The notes under the pieces: generated by a model | What the model was told of the DNA's origin: nothing | Seen by the model: only the letters and a program-made list of their open reading frames with translations | The model's database searches: none | Position numbers and translations under genes: made by a program | NCBI RefSeq assembly: GCF_001649575.2 | Contig: NC_051450.1 | Coordinates: 12,549,980-12,613,979, forward strand | DNA length: 64,000 bases | Source: Kryptolebias marmoratus | Taxonomy: Eukaryota; Chordata; Actinopteri; Cyprinodontiformes; Rivulidae | Reading direction: 5' to 3' | Part shown: piece after piece, positions 23,590 through 34,680 of the stretch | Position numbering within the stretch: the first letter of the stretch is position 1 | How the letters are laid out: every line of letters starts with the position of its first letter

Positions 23590-24110
23590 CTCACCCTTTA
23601 AGGTGAGTGCAAAGGAAAGCTGCTCCATAGGGAGAGGTGTAATCAATATACATAATCAATATACAGGGAAATTATGTGATAAGAGAGAGGTCTTTAGGGT
23701 GCAGTTCCAATCAATATAGAGGTGGGAGTTTGGGAAGGAAAATCGCCCCGTTAATCGTTTAACCAGGATTTAAATGTGTGTGTGGCCGACAGGTCAAGTC
23801 CATCAAGACCCAGTTAGGCTATTTATCTTGGTTTCTGACACACAACCAGTCCGCCACTGTGGCAAATAAAGAATTCAACATAATTAGATCCAAAGGAAGT
23901 TTTATAACTAATTACCTGTACTTAAGGTTGTGACAAAGTCCGCAGTGAATCAATCAAAGCAAGAGATCCTCTGTCACAGCTGTCAACATCTCTGGCATTA
24001 TTAAAAAGTGTTTGGTTTCGACTTCATCATGTTGTGAGGATTAATTTGTTGACGTTAATGTCGGCAAAGCTCTGCTGAGTGTGTGAACAGCTTCTGTGAA
24101 TACTCCATTG
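23590..24110. promoter_or_regulatory. Candidate conserved non-coding element (long)
   Basis: A low-repeat block with many AT-rich cores: AATCAATATACATAATCAAT, CGTTAATCGTTTAACC, CATAATTAGATCC, ATAACTAATTACCTG and GTGAATCAATCAAAG (TALE/PBX-like TGAATCAATCA). Several sites are spaced by roughly one helical turn. No exon frame. Confidence 0.3.
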
Positions 24111-24208
24111 CAACATGGGAGATGTAGTCAACCCAAATGTTGTCTCGGCTCATCAATAAATCCAAACAATCGGACAGTTAGGTACCACAAAAAAGCATTT
24201 ATATGTAT

Positions 24209-24211
<3 letters not shown>

Positions 24212-24270
<59 letters not shown>
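24212..24270. repeat. (AT)29 microsatellite
   Basis: Uninterrupted AT dinucleotides over about 58 nt. Confidence 0.95.
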
Positions 24271-24272
<2 letters not shown>

Positions 24273-24274
24273 GA

Positions 24275-26113
24275 TAACAGAATAGACTTCAATGAAGTGA
24301 AAATGCTTGTGTCTGTGAGTACAGGAAACTGAGCTGAGAGAGGAGACAGTCGGAGGTGTTCTGTAAGACACAGCTAATACTCCTGTCAGTTTGTCAGGCG
24401 GTGCTCATCTGGCCTGGACTACACAGAGATAAAGTCCTTGTTATGATTCTCTCAAAGAGAATCCGAGGAACGTGGTAGTAGAGGTGGCGGGGGAGCGGGG
24501 AGTGTCTGCGGGAGGCTGAGGTGGGAGAGAACAAGAGGGTAAAGGAGGAGGGAGGAGGAGCACATGGGCATCAGTAGGGTTAGCGGCTCCCGAAAGTATT
24601 TCATCAAAGAGGGCCAGGATCTTGGGGATTGAGATTCTGCCTGGAGGCAAGTAACCATTGGTCTCCCAAGAACATATTCCAAAGTAGGACTCGCAGAGCC
24701 AAAGCACACATCAAAAGCACCTCTGCAGCCAAAGCGATTCTGGAGGAGAAAGAAAGGGGTTCAGGTCCCGTCCTGGCCCCCTCTAAGCCCCAGATCTCAC
24801 CCCAATTAAGAAGGAACCACTGTTTGTTCCAGACCCTGAGATCTGCAGCCAGGGAGGTGCTCTCACTAAGGTAGACACACTCACTCACACGATAGCTGAA
24901 CACATCTTATTCATTTCGTCACTTATCCTCACACCAGGATCAAGAACATAAAAGAAATCCAGCGTCTGTGTCTGCGCTGGATCCTTTTACTGGGACCAGC
25001 TGACAGAGCACGTTTCCAGTTTCAGATCACCTCGCTGAAATGATGTTAGCTCTCAGTTCGTCAGCATATGCTACAAGAGTAACAGTAAATCAATACTTGG
25101 CAGAATGTTGTGTAGGCATTTGGATTCTTGCCTTTAATTTTTCGCCTTTGGACAGATGTCACAGTGAAATGGATACAGCAGAGTGGGCACGTTATATCCA
25201 AACAGATGTGACCGCAAGAAATGCTGCATGAAACAGGACAACGGCAGGGACTGCAGTGTTCATATCAGAGAGGAAACCTCTCGATTGTTGGTGCTACTTC
25301 TTTATTTTGCTTAATAAAAAGTAGCAATTCTATAAAATACTAATAACGAACAAGACTTCTATTCTGAGTTTTGCTCAAATCCTCCTGCCTGCTTCTGACA
25401 ACGGTCCAGTCTCTGTGTAGGTTTTTTTAGACCTTAGTGTTGCATCAGACACTATTGGCCTCAACATACAAAGGCTTCAAACAAAATATTGGGATTGACA
25501 ATATTGCTCTTGGATTTATTCTAGTTTGGAAATATTTTGTTTAATGGTACAGTACAGTTGAGTTTTTTTCTTCATTTTGCTTTTCTATTAATTACTGATT
25601 GTAGCACTTTATTCAATGATGGTTGTTTTTATAAATGTGCTATATACAGGACATAAACTTTGACTCGAATTGCTGTCAATTTGTCTTAGAAACAGTGGAG
25701 CCTGAATGTTTAGTAACCTTTTGCGTCCTAATCAAGGCTAAATTTAGACACAATTGACTTTTCAATTTTGTTCTTACTTTAGCCCTGTGAAAATGCTTAG
25801 GGTCATGATTTTTCTTAAATTAAATCTTTGAACACTTTTACCTGTTGTCACAAAGTCATAATTTGTTCCCATCCATGTCTTTGGTTAAATCTATGGAAAG
25901 AGATAACACGATTTGATTGACATAAAATAGTATTTTAGCACCAATAAGGTGATTCCCAAAGAACATCTTTCTGAAAACTTGACATACAGTAGATGATCCA
26001 CAAAAAGGTCTCTTAGATTAAATGTCAGGTCTTTTGTGTTTTTTGTTTCTTTTTTTTGTTTCTATTTTTAAAGAAATTACTTTCAAATACTGTTCATCTG
26101 CTGCAGATGGCTT
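24275..26113. other. Non-coding stretch
   Basis: 24430-24880 is GC-richer and stays open in several overlapping frames (80-99 aa) on both strands, without splice support or a recognised domain. The remainder, to 26.1 kb, is AT-rich with nothing seen. Confidence 0.35.
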
Positions 26114-26117
26114 TTAA

Positions 26118-26272
26118 CCCTCTCAAGGCAGACGTTGCAGATTTGCAACACCAAATTGCACATACCTAATTACTCCACATTCATATTTTTTGAGCCTTAT
26201 TTTACTCAGATGATAATTTCCCAAAATATCTGATTTTTCCTGTTACTAAAACTTAATTTGAGCCTGAGAGGG
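26118..26272. mobile_element. piggyBac-type MITE, 155 bp, flanked by TTAA
   Basis: The element is bounded on both sides by TTAA (26114-26117 and 26273-26276), the target duplication of piggyBac transposons. Its ends are inverted: left CCCTCTCAAGGC, right complement CCCTCTCAGGCTC. It has no coding capacity. A short internal palindrome GTTGCAGATTTGCAAC follows the left end. Confidence 0.7.
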
Positions 26273-26276
26273 TTAA

Positions 26277-27109
26277 AGCCAGACACTTCTTCAGTTATCC
26301 TCCACTTGTTCACTTCCCTCTGTTTTATGCACACGCTGCATGTGGTGTCACGATCAAGGATTGGACAGAAAATGAGTGCAAAAGCAGCCAAAATTAAAAA
26401 TAATTATTTAAAAAATCTTCAGAGAGCCTGGAGAAATATTGATAAAGACTATTTTAAAAGAATGCATGTACACGACCAGCTATATCTTGGTGTGAAGAAG
26501 ACAACGTGCTGCTTCTGGATTTTAAATGACCTTAATCTTTGAGCTTCACAGTCGAGAGGTTCCAAATGTTCAAACATAAACCATTTACCTCTCTAACAAT
26601 GCTAGTTCTGATGTTATAAGGATTCAGGTCGAGTAACGAAATAGTTGATCTTTTCAGTTTTTCACCCCCGGTGTTTCCTCTTTGTACCCAAAGCTTTAAG
26701 GGATTTAACGTGTTTGCTTTCCCCTAATCTTGTAACTGCAAGTGTGCTAAACACGCACGACCAGAACAACCTGACATCTCGCTGTGTTTGCCGGGATTTG
26801 GGGGCCAAACAAACACAGCCCCAGCAGCCTTTAATCTACTGTCAAGAGTGTATTTTCCATCCTTCAAAAAGTCTTCTTCCATCTCTCTTAAGAATATGCT
26901 TCCCCCCCTCTTTTCATATCTCTCACATGTACTGCACCTGTACACAGTTGTTACATTCAGGATGCTCTCAAACACAGCAGCCCTCCCCTCCTCTTCCCCC
27001 CCCCCCGCCGGAGGTATCGGGTGGCTTGAGTGGGCCATTAGCGTGAATGACTGATAAGACTCTTAGTCCCCGGCAATCAAGGAGGGAGGGAGGGGGGGGG
27101 GGCAAAAAA
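26277..27109. other. Non-coding stretch
   Basis: No exon supported. A C-rich run and a G-rich run flank 27000-27100. Open frames near 26645-27054 run through these tracts on both strands and are not convincing. Confidence 0.35.
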
Positions 27110-27480
27110 AAAGGATATTTGCAGTTATTTTGAATCCGTCAGAAATAATAAACGCAAAACTATATCCACTTGGGCTACTTAAGCAATTTCCCCATGATAT
27201 TGTCCCACGGGGATTTCATGTGGATTCCAAATGACAACATAATAAAACCAAGACGCCTGCGCCCCCTTATCAGACTGGATTAAAAGGGAATAATGAAACA
27301 GAGAGGGATTCTGAGCCTTGTGTGGTATGAATATGATTATCTAATGGACTCCAATGGAAAGGCATGTTAATTCGACTTTAACGTGAGACCTTTCCCAGAC
27401 TATCTGCTGCCCCTGGCTCCTCCTAAGACCCCCTCCTTCTTCTCATCTCTCTGCCTCCTCTTCCTTTAAGTTCAAATAAT
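27110..27480. promoter_or_regulatory. Candidate conserved non-coding element
   Basis: Low-repeat block with GATA-like cores (CTTATCAGACTGG, ATGATTATCTAATGG), homeodomain-type cores (GTTAATTCGAC, AATAATAAACGC) and a CTTTAACGTGAG segment. No coding frame. Texture-based call. Confidence 0.3.
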
Positions 27481-27950
27481 CATTCCGCCTTCTCGTCTGA
27501 AGTCATTATGCCCGCCGTCTATCTGTGTATGAACATGGGAGAGTGATAAATCCTCCCTCGTTTTTCCACACTTCCACTCTTTTTTTTTATTTAAAATAGA
27601 TTGGAGTGTGTTAGCCTTTTAACTTTCAGACAAAAAAAAACACTCAGGGCCATTTACCAATATTCAGATGTCTTTACTTTAAGACACTTTTTGCTCAGAG
27701 AATGTGGGTCACTTTCACACAAGCTCAGGCCAAACTTTCCGAGCACTCACTTTAATTCATTTTTTATGGTCTAATGCTGGGATTAACAAGTCAAAAGTTT
27801 GGTCTAAACAGTGTCACTGAAAAGAATCCCTGCTTTTATATTAAAAAAAACATCAGTTTATGATTAAATTTAAGATTTTGTTTTGTTTTACTAGAACATA
27901 ACACCCAGTTAGCTTAAAAAATGGGAACTTTTTAGTGCAAGTTACTTGTT
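27481..27950. other. AT-rich non-coding stretch
   Basis: Nothing recognised beyond short A and T runs. Confidence 0.4.
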
Positions 27951-27954
27951 ATTA

Positions 27955-28165
27955 ATTAAAGCCACCTTTCATGCCAGAGTTTTTGACTAAGATCATCTTT
28001 TGGTGAGAAATGACGGAGTCCTCTTGAACTGGGCTGACTTCAAAAAGGTAATCAGCAACAGATGCACATCCACTGTGTAATGATTGCAGGTTCCATTCAA
28101 ATCTGTCCAGTGGGTCATGATATATTCTGGTAACAGACAGGCACATACGCACGCAAACACGGGAC
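27955..28165 (+). repeat. Fragment of dispersed family C
   Basis: Shares CCTTTCATGCC, AAGATCATCTTTTGGTGAG, TGACTTCAAAAAGGTAATCAG and TCAAATCTGTCCAGTGG with the copies at 31, 42 and 48 kb, with divergence. Confidence 0.6.
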
Positions 28166-29284
28166 AAAAACAATCGTTCGCCTTCACCTTTGGACAGCGT
28201 GCGATAAAAGTTAACGATAAGAAGGCGAATGAATGAAATCAGGAGTGAATCCTCTAGATTGAAACCACCTTTTCTCCACACAGAATAAAGATTTAAGCTG
28301 TGCAGGCTTTGCTGTCAATATTCTGTTAAGATGTCAGAAACGTATCATCCCTGTGTGTTTTTTGCGATGGATTCTGACTGATTAAACCTACCATTTCTTT
28401 TGATCAGCCAAAGAAAAGGCCCCTGACCAATTCAGGCCCAGACTGGGGGGTCATCATTAGCCCCATTAGCACAGATAACACTCCTTGAGCAGCATTGTTG
28501 AAGTCTATTCTTATCTGCTGGAGCACGGAGCAGCACCGTGGAGCAGCGCAAACATCCTGAGAGCAGACTGAGCTCCCACAGGACTCAGTTAAAAAAAAAA
28601 AAAGCATCAATATTTCATCAAACTACTCTCTCTTTCTGGTCCAGATCAAAGCCTCGACTCCCACAGTCCTACAGGTAGAGATGGCTCTTTTGTTTTCGCT
28701 CCTCAGGTAGAGCAGCAGTCAGACTCTGTTCGCATTTGGAAACGCTCAGCCCGTCCATCTCCCCGCCTGCTGTCTTGCTTTTGGAAGAGGAGGTAAAGGG
28801 AAGAGTGGAGGCTGAAAGGGTAAAAAAACATGTTCCAGAGATGTCCAGAGATTGAACTTTTTGGCCTCGTGGCGCTGTAATATTTCCTGTTTTCCACTTT
28901 AGCACTAATGGTGTAAACAATAGTGTAGATTTTGTTTGTAAAAAAAAAAAAATCCTGAAAATGTTACAAAAATCTTATCACATGTACCATCTTAAATAAC
29001 ACCAGCCATTACTGGGCTAATTTAGAAATCCACAAACTGTAAAATGACACTGAACAGCAGAAAAAGAAGTCATGCTGATTTCCACTCTGTAAATGTGACC
29101 TTCTAGGAACAGAAATCCTAAAAAAAGGAATAAGAATGGTATAAGGAAAACCCTGAATCCCAAAAGGAAGTACAACACAATAATCAAAAGTACATACAAG
29201 TCCATGTTGGTTAAAGAAAAAAAAGAGAAACATGAAAAAGTTTGCATGGTAATCAGTAGAACAGAGCCGTGGCAACACCTTAAA
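28166..29284. other. Non-coding stretch
   Basis: 28380-28610 is a CpG-containing block with GTCATCATTAGCCCCATTAGC and could be regulatory. An A run is at about 28590-28602. No exon supported. Confidence 0.35.
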
Positions 29285-29470
29285 GGAAAAGTTCAGCCAT
29301 ACTGAAGTGGCTAAAAGCTATAAATAAATATTAATTTACCTGCTATAGCTTCTTGAATGACCTTAGTTTGGAGAAACAGTTTTTATGTGACAGGACTGAT
29401 GAGCTAATGGCTAGTCTGAAAGCAGCCAAGACCTAAGTGGATCGTTGTTTTCGTAAAACCACCCTAATCT
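29285..29470. repeat. Diverged copy of dispersed family A
   Basis: Contains TTACCTGCTATAGCTTCTTG and ACCTTAGTTTGGAGAAACAG in the same order as the better copies at 36.5 and 46.3 kb. Confidence 0.5.
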
Positions 29471-31165
29471 CCAAAACTTTACATTCAATCTTTTTTTTTT
29501 TTTTTTTATAAAGCTTTGTACCCCCATCAATAATGCATTACATGGAATTCTAAGATTATTTACAAGTGCAAATAGCACCACTAGAAGCAACAATTAGCAC
29601 TTTCAGGGCATCCATATGTCTCCTCCGGCAGGAATTTCTTCATATTTCTGCCAAATTAATCGTGTAATGCAAAACTGTTTGGTTGTGTAAAAACTGAAAT
29701 AGTCTTGTTTCAAATTGTTTTAAGACAACAGTAATCCCCGCTGAAAGTGGCTCCATTGGAAGTAAAGATTATTATCTTGTCAAAATGTTTTTAAAAATTC
29801 TTAATTCTTTAAATCTATTTAAAGAACTGGGACATGGAAAAAGTGAACACTAAAGTGGCACTGTAAAAGTACGCTGTAAAGGTGTGTTGGTTTAATTTAA
29901 TTTAATTTGTCTGTTTGTTTTTCAGCAGGAGGATGTTTCCTGTTAAAACCAGAGCTGAGTTGTGTTTGTGTGCGTAGCTTCTGGATTAAAATAAAAAGTT
30001 CAAGAGAAAAGAAACCCAAGCAGAACGTCTGTTTCTGCTGAGGTTCGAAATGTACCATAAGTTACTGAACGCATTACTCACACGGTGTGTGATGGTTTTT
30101 GTTTCCAATGAGATAAAAAAAAATACCCTGAGAAAGTTATTTTTATTTTTATTATTTATTTAGCCAGGCTTCAATACTTATTGTTTTAATTGTAATTTTT
30201 GCACCATGCCCAGTTAAATATATTGGAAGCAGAGGCCACAGTTTCCCTTACAAAGGTTACTCACCTAGCTGTATATACAGTAAAAGAATTATGAAAAGGA
30301 CAAAATAAAACAAGCAGAACTTTAGCTTGGTTTGGCCTTTATCTGAATTTCTTTTAAATCTGGGACAATTTATCAAACAATATTACAAGTGAACGTAATC
30401 ACTGTGCTGTATACAAGCCTTCTAGACAAATGTTAATTCACAGACCCTGTGTTGTTGTATTTTCTTAGTCATTTCTTGTTATTAGGTTTAGCTTAAGGCT
30501 TGTTATTCTCGTTGTCGGCTCATTTTGCTTTCAGGTTTGCACACCTGGTTGAATTGATTGGCAATCGCCACACCTGTTCTTTATTTTATCATTATCTCCT
30601 TCAGTGTGAACACTTCCTGGGTTTCTTTTACATCCTTAAAATTGTACTGTTCAGTTCCATTTCAAGCGTTATTCCTGTTCAGGTTGATAATTTTGTTGTT
30701 GTTGTTGTTGTTGTTACCTCGCCTACTTCCATTCAGCCCTGACACACACATTTAAAATGTATTTTTCTAAATTGTGATTTTTTTTTGTACATATTTAGGT
30801 GTGTGTAAGGAGGGGGGGGGGTATTTCTAAGAATAAAAACTATGATTTGGGGAAATAAAATGTTGGAGAGCACACTTGGAGAAGCTGCACAATAAAAACA
30901 GGATGTTTGAGTTCAAGATGATAAATAGCCTTCGCATCACTGGAGAGTACTCTGGGAATACACAGCTGCACAAACCATACCCTAATTGAACAAAAACTAA
31001 AACTCACTACTTTGTATTTTTTATTTTTCTTGTTCGTCTGATTCACATTGGATTGAGTAAATTTAAAAGATGTTTTTTGAAAGGTTTCCTTTTTTTTTTA
31101 ATTTCACAACACTACAAAAATAAAATGTTGGCTAATTAGTTTGATAGGCATTAATTCAGTTTTTT
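29471..31165. other. Non-coding stretch with a T-rich repeat
   Basis: 30430-30745 is T-rich with CACACCTGTTC and a terminal (GTT)7 run (30694-30715), and reads like the T-rich repeat at 37.8-38.2 kb. The rest is AT-rich with no exon. Confidence 0.35.
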
Positions 31166-31169
31166 TTTT

Positions 31170-31830
31170 CTTATGTAAAATGTTGTTAAATAAAGTTGTA
31201 TCCATGTTTATGTTGGCTAATACTGATTAGCTGTGATTGCCATTTTGAGCTGGATTGACTCCAAAAGTTAATTAGTTGTAGACATACATCCAGTGATTTT
31301 ATTTTTAAAGTTTCCTTAAACTCTGTTCAGTGGTTTATGAGATATTTTGCTAACAGACAAACAGGGGTGAAACTAAAAGGTAACGTGGAAGTTTTAAGCA
31401 AAGCTGTTATGCAATGAGTAGCACTTGGAGTATGTGTTGGGAATGACTCTCAGCTACAACCACACCAGATTTTAGCACAATTCCTGTAAAATTCACTGAA
31501 TTATAGTGATTTTTGTGTTTTCTGAGTTCTGTTGGCTGTAAAAGCCATCTTGAATTAGGTTGGCTCCGAAGGTTTATCAGTTGTAGAGATGTATCCAACA
31601 ATTATTTCCTGAAAGTTTCATTACAATTCATCCTGTGGCTGATGAGATATTTTGCTAACAGACAGAAAAGTTGCCTCAAAATAGTTCAAGTCAATATCTG
31701 TAACACTGATTGGGTTATAGTCATTTGTACATCGATTTTTAAAGTGAGTTGGCTGTGGCGGCCATTTTGATTTGGGTTGATTCTAAAAGTTAATCAGTTG
31801 TATCGCCCACCTTTTACCTTTCGGCAGTGG
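31170..31830 (+). repeat. Copy of dispersed family C, about two internal units
   Basis: Two successive units carry ATGAGATATTTTGCTAACAGAC at about 31348 and 31647 (spacing near 300 bp), and GGCTGTAAAAGCCATCTTGA and GGCTGTGGCGGCCATTTTGA at similar spacing. The copy ends with the family's hairpin-like end GCCCACCTTTTACCTTTCGG at about 31805. Confidence 0.75.
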
Positions 31831-32549
31831 ATAAAACACCAAGCTGTCTCTTGACTGGAACATTGCTGAGCTGAGAATGCTTGTATATATCTCTGTGTTT
31901 GTCGTTACAGAAGTGTAAATGTGTTCCCTCCTCCTCCGTCGTCTGCGTCTTCCGGCTTTCTCCTCCTCCTCCTCCATGTCTCATCATCACCGTCAATCTG
32001 TGGCTGTCACTCGGAGCCGGACAGTGACTAACGACACTCCCAGTCAGTCAAACACTTATCACCGCGCAGGTAACACACAGGCCTGAAAATGACTGACATG
32101 AAATGGAAACGTCTCTCATTCTGTGGGCCTGGGAGCTGAAGTGAAATATTAGCTGTGGGAGAGATGGCAGGCGATAAGAGGCTCCCCCGTTTGGGCGGGA
32201 ATTGTGGAGGTCCAAATTCTATTCAATTTCTTTCTGTTCTTTTTTTTTTTTCTGAAGAAGAAGGTCCTGTTTGTATTGATAAAAGTTGCATTTTTGTTTT
32301 CTTCATCGCATCTACAACGCCCGTACCAAAACAGCTGTAAAACATAAACAAAAACAGATAGCACGCTATGTTGTTGTTGTGTTTTTCATTTTGAAATTTT
32401 GAAATTGAAGGCAGCAGAACATCTCAAAAAAGTTGTTCCACGTTTATCACTGTGAAGCATCCCCTCTTCTTTTACCAACAGCCTGTAAACGTCTAGGACC
32501 TGAGGAGAGCAGCTGCTGAAAGTTTTGGAGGGAATGTTATCTGTTATCG
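31831..32549. other. Non-coding stretch
   Basis: Contains a CTC repeat around 31960-31977 and a CpG-bearing segment near 31990-32080. No exon frame supported. Confidence 0.35.
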
Positions 32550-32898
32550 CTGTACCAAGCGTCTAGACCCCTCAGATCTTCTGCTTCTGGACTGCTCTGC
32601 ATCCCCAGAACCAGAACCAAACGAGGAGAAGCAGCATTCAGTTTCTATGCACCACAAATTTGGAACAAACTTCCAGAAAACTGTAAAACAGCTGAAACAC
32701 TGGGTGCCTTTAAATCTCAACTTAAAACCCACCTGTTTAGAGTTGCTTATGGCTNNNNNNNNNNNNNNNNNNNNNNNNNNNNNNNNNNNNNNNNNNNNNN
32801 NNNNNNNNNNNNNNNNNNNNNNNNNNNNNNNNACCTTGAAATGCCTTGCTGCTGAAATGTGCTATACAAATAAAATTTGATTGATTGATTGATTGATT
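32550..32898 (+). mobile_element. 3' end of an L2/CR1-like LINE, with assembly gap
   Basis: The plus strand encodes a damaged reverse-transcriptase C-terminal tail. Family-type landmarks are still readable near 32650-32745 (a phrase like FGTNFQKTVKQLK, then LKPTCLELL, which resembles the WNxLPxxxK ... LKTxLF tail of L2/CR1 ORF2). It ends with ATACAAATAAAATTTGATTG followed by a GATT microsatellite tail, the usual 3' end of this class. A 78-nt gap of N interrupts it. Confidence 0.65.
32755..32832. other. Assembly gap of 78 N
   Basis: Undetermined bases inside the LINE tail. Confidence 1.
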
Positions 32899-32904
32899 CT
32901 TGTC

Positions 32905-33440
32905 TGATGTAAGGTTTTAGCTGTTCAATAGTCCTGGGTCTTTGCTGGATTTTATGTATTAGGGTGCGTCAAGTGTTTTCTACTGGTGAGAGGTCTGGAC
33001 TGCTGGCAGACCAGTTCAGCACCCGGACTCTGCCATGATGCCATGCTGTTGTAATGGATGCAGTGTGAGGTTTAGACCTTCCCTACAAAAAGACATAATC
33101 TGAATGAGAGCATATGTTATCCCAAATCCTGTATATACTTTTCAGAATTGATGGGGACTTTTCCAGGTGTGTGAGCTGCCCATGCCATAGGCACTAATGC
33201 ACCCCTATACCATCAGAGAGGCAGGCTTTTGAACTGTGTGCTGATAACGGGCTGGATGGTCCCTCTCCTCTTGAGTATGGAGGGCGTGCAAGTCTGTGGT
33301 TTCAAAAAGGATTCAAATTTGGATCCGTCTTTTTTGTACCACCTGTTTTTACAGCCATCTCCCAACTTTTCTCAGGTGCCATAAAAGTCAAAATTATCAC
33401 ACTTTTTCCAAAAAAGGTTACAACTTTTCCTGAGTCGGGG
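32905..33440. repeat. Interspersed repeat of unnamed class
   Basis: The text (for example CATGATGCCATGCTGTTGTA, GAGCATATGTTATCCC and TGCCCATGCCATAGGCACTA) has the look of a high-copy teleost element, probably a relic of a DNA transposon reading in the opposite direction. No intact frame remains. The family call is from general recognition, not from another copy in this window. Confidence 0.45.
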
Positions 33441-33987
33441 TTATAACAAAGACTTAAGAAGTAAATGGTGCTCGGAGTCAGTGGGTCACTGTTGATACAC
33501 AAGCCACCAGCCCCCCCGAGGCTTTTTATTGTCCACAAGAACCAGATGAAACCAAACTGCAGCCAGCTCCGTGTCACCAGGTCACATATGCTTACTGGGT
33601 CTCTCCTATTACTCATAAACTCCACCAAGTCCTGCCTCCATCCTTCCTTTTCTTTGTTTCACACATCTCCTTCACACACACACACACACAGGCAATTCCC
33701 CCTGTGCAGAAAGATAGATGGGATGTTCCCGAACCACAGGTGCTGCTCTACTTGTGAGTCTTTTGCATTCTTCTGCACACCATCCAGATCTACTCAGTTA
33801 TTTTTTTTTTTTACTTTTTGCACGTTTTCCCCAGTGATCACCAGCATACATTGGGATGTTGGTATAATGAGGAGCATGAAATATTAAAAAATACACATCA
33901 GTCTTGGCAATGAGAATATTTTACAAGACCAAGGCAAAACTCCAAAAGGTCCACATCCAGCCTCGCGCGGTCTTTAGGTCTCAAACA

Positions 33988-34001
33988 CCACTAGATGGGG
34001 T
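33988..34001 (+). promoter_or_regulatory. CTCF-like motif
   Basis: CCACTAGATGGGGT matches the core CCASYAGRKGG, but the following GC is GG. About 90 bp from an inverted partner. Confidence 0.35.
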
Positions 34002-34078
34002 TAGTTTCATTTTTATTCTCAGGACAAGAAGCTGGTGACTGAAGGTGAACCGATCGGACCCTCTCTGCTGAGCAAACT

Positions 34079-34092
34079 GCACCATCTGCTGG
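34079..34092 (-). promoter_or_regulatory. CTCF-like motif
   Basis: The minus strand reads CCAGCAGATGGTGC, a good match to the CTCF core. It faces the plus-strand motif at 33988. Confidence 0.4.
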
Positions 34093-34567
34093 CTGAAAAT
34101 AAGAGGCCTGGACTTAAACACAGCATGCAGCTAAAATCTTGGCACCCAATACACTATATACAGTATATTTTACCTTCCAATGAGCCATTCTTTGCTGTAA
34201 TTTCTTAAAAAGATTCATTTTAATCCAAATAGTTTTCCAGGGTTAAGAAATTTAAGATTTTATTTGCATCTTTGGTCTATTTCTACCATTTTCAGAGGAA
34301 GCCATTTATAACCTGAACCTCCATCATTCAAACAATTTGTTTCCATTTCTTTGGTTGAATTTTTTATTTTAAAAAATGCCAAAGATACCACAGGTTTATA
34401 AGCATAAAGTACTATATTTTTTTATTTTATTTTATGTTTATGTTTTTTACCTACAAAAGGAATACCAAAGAGCTATTAGCTGAAACCTTAGCATGTCTCA
34501 GTATGGACCAAAGAAAGGATTCGAAGCTTAAATTATTATTTATGACCGAGGAACAGTATCTGATAAT

Positions 34568-34680
34568 CAGCTCATTAAAAAACAAGAAAAGAAAATCTAC
34601 AAGCCCGACACAGGACACAAGAAGCAGCATCCTTCAGCTGATCCATCTTGCTCAGACCACCAGTGCAAATCTTACACATT
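34568..34680 (-). pseudogene. Relic of a ccr9 C-terminal coding end
   Basis: Bases 34648-34674 are identical, over 27 nt, to 39485-39511 inside ccr9, in the same (minus) orientation. Translated in the receptor frame they give KICTGGLSK, as in the Ccr9 cytoplasmic tail. The frame then continues open for about 24 different residues (beginning MDQLKDAASC) to a TAA near 34580. Upstream, on the seventh-helix side, the similarity stops at once: no NPxxY or helix VII sequence is present. So this is a fragment, perhaps left by a tandem duplication of ccr9 or a gene-conversion scrap. It is not a working receptor. A 3'-alternative exon is less likely because no polypyrimidine acceptor precedes it. Confidence 0.6.

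Larger units (their letters stand above)
33441..34567. other. Non-coding stretch with two CTCF-like motifs
   Basis: A CA run lies near 33676-33690. Two facing CTCF-type cores at 33988 and 34079 are listed separately. Otherwise no exon; AT-rich after 34.1 kb. Confidence 0.35.

Noticed and set aside
24096..24371. Ile-Tyr repeat frames
   Set aside because: Translation of the AT microsatellite.
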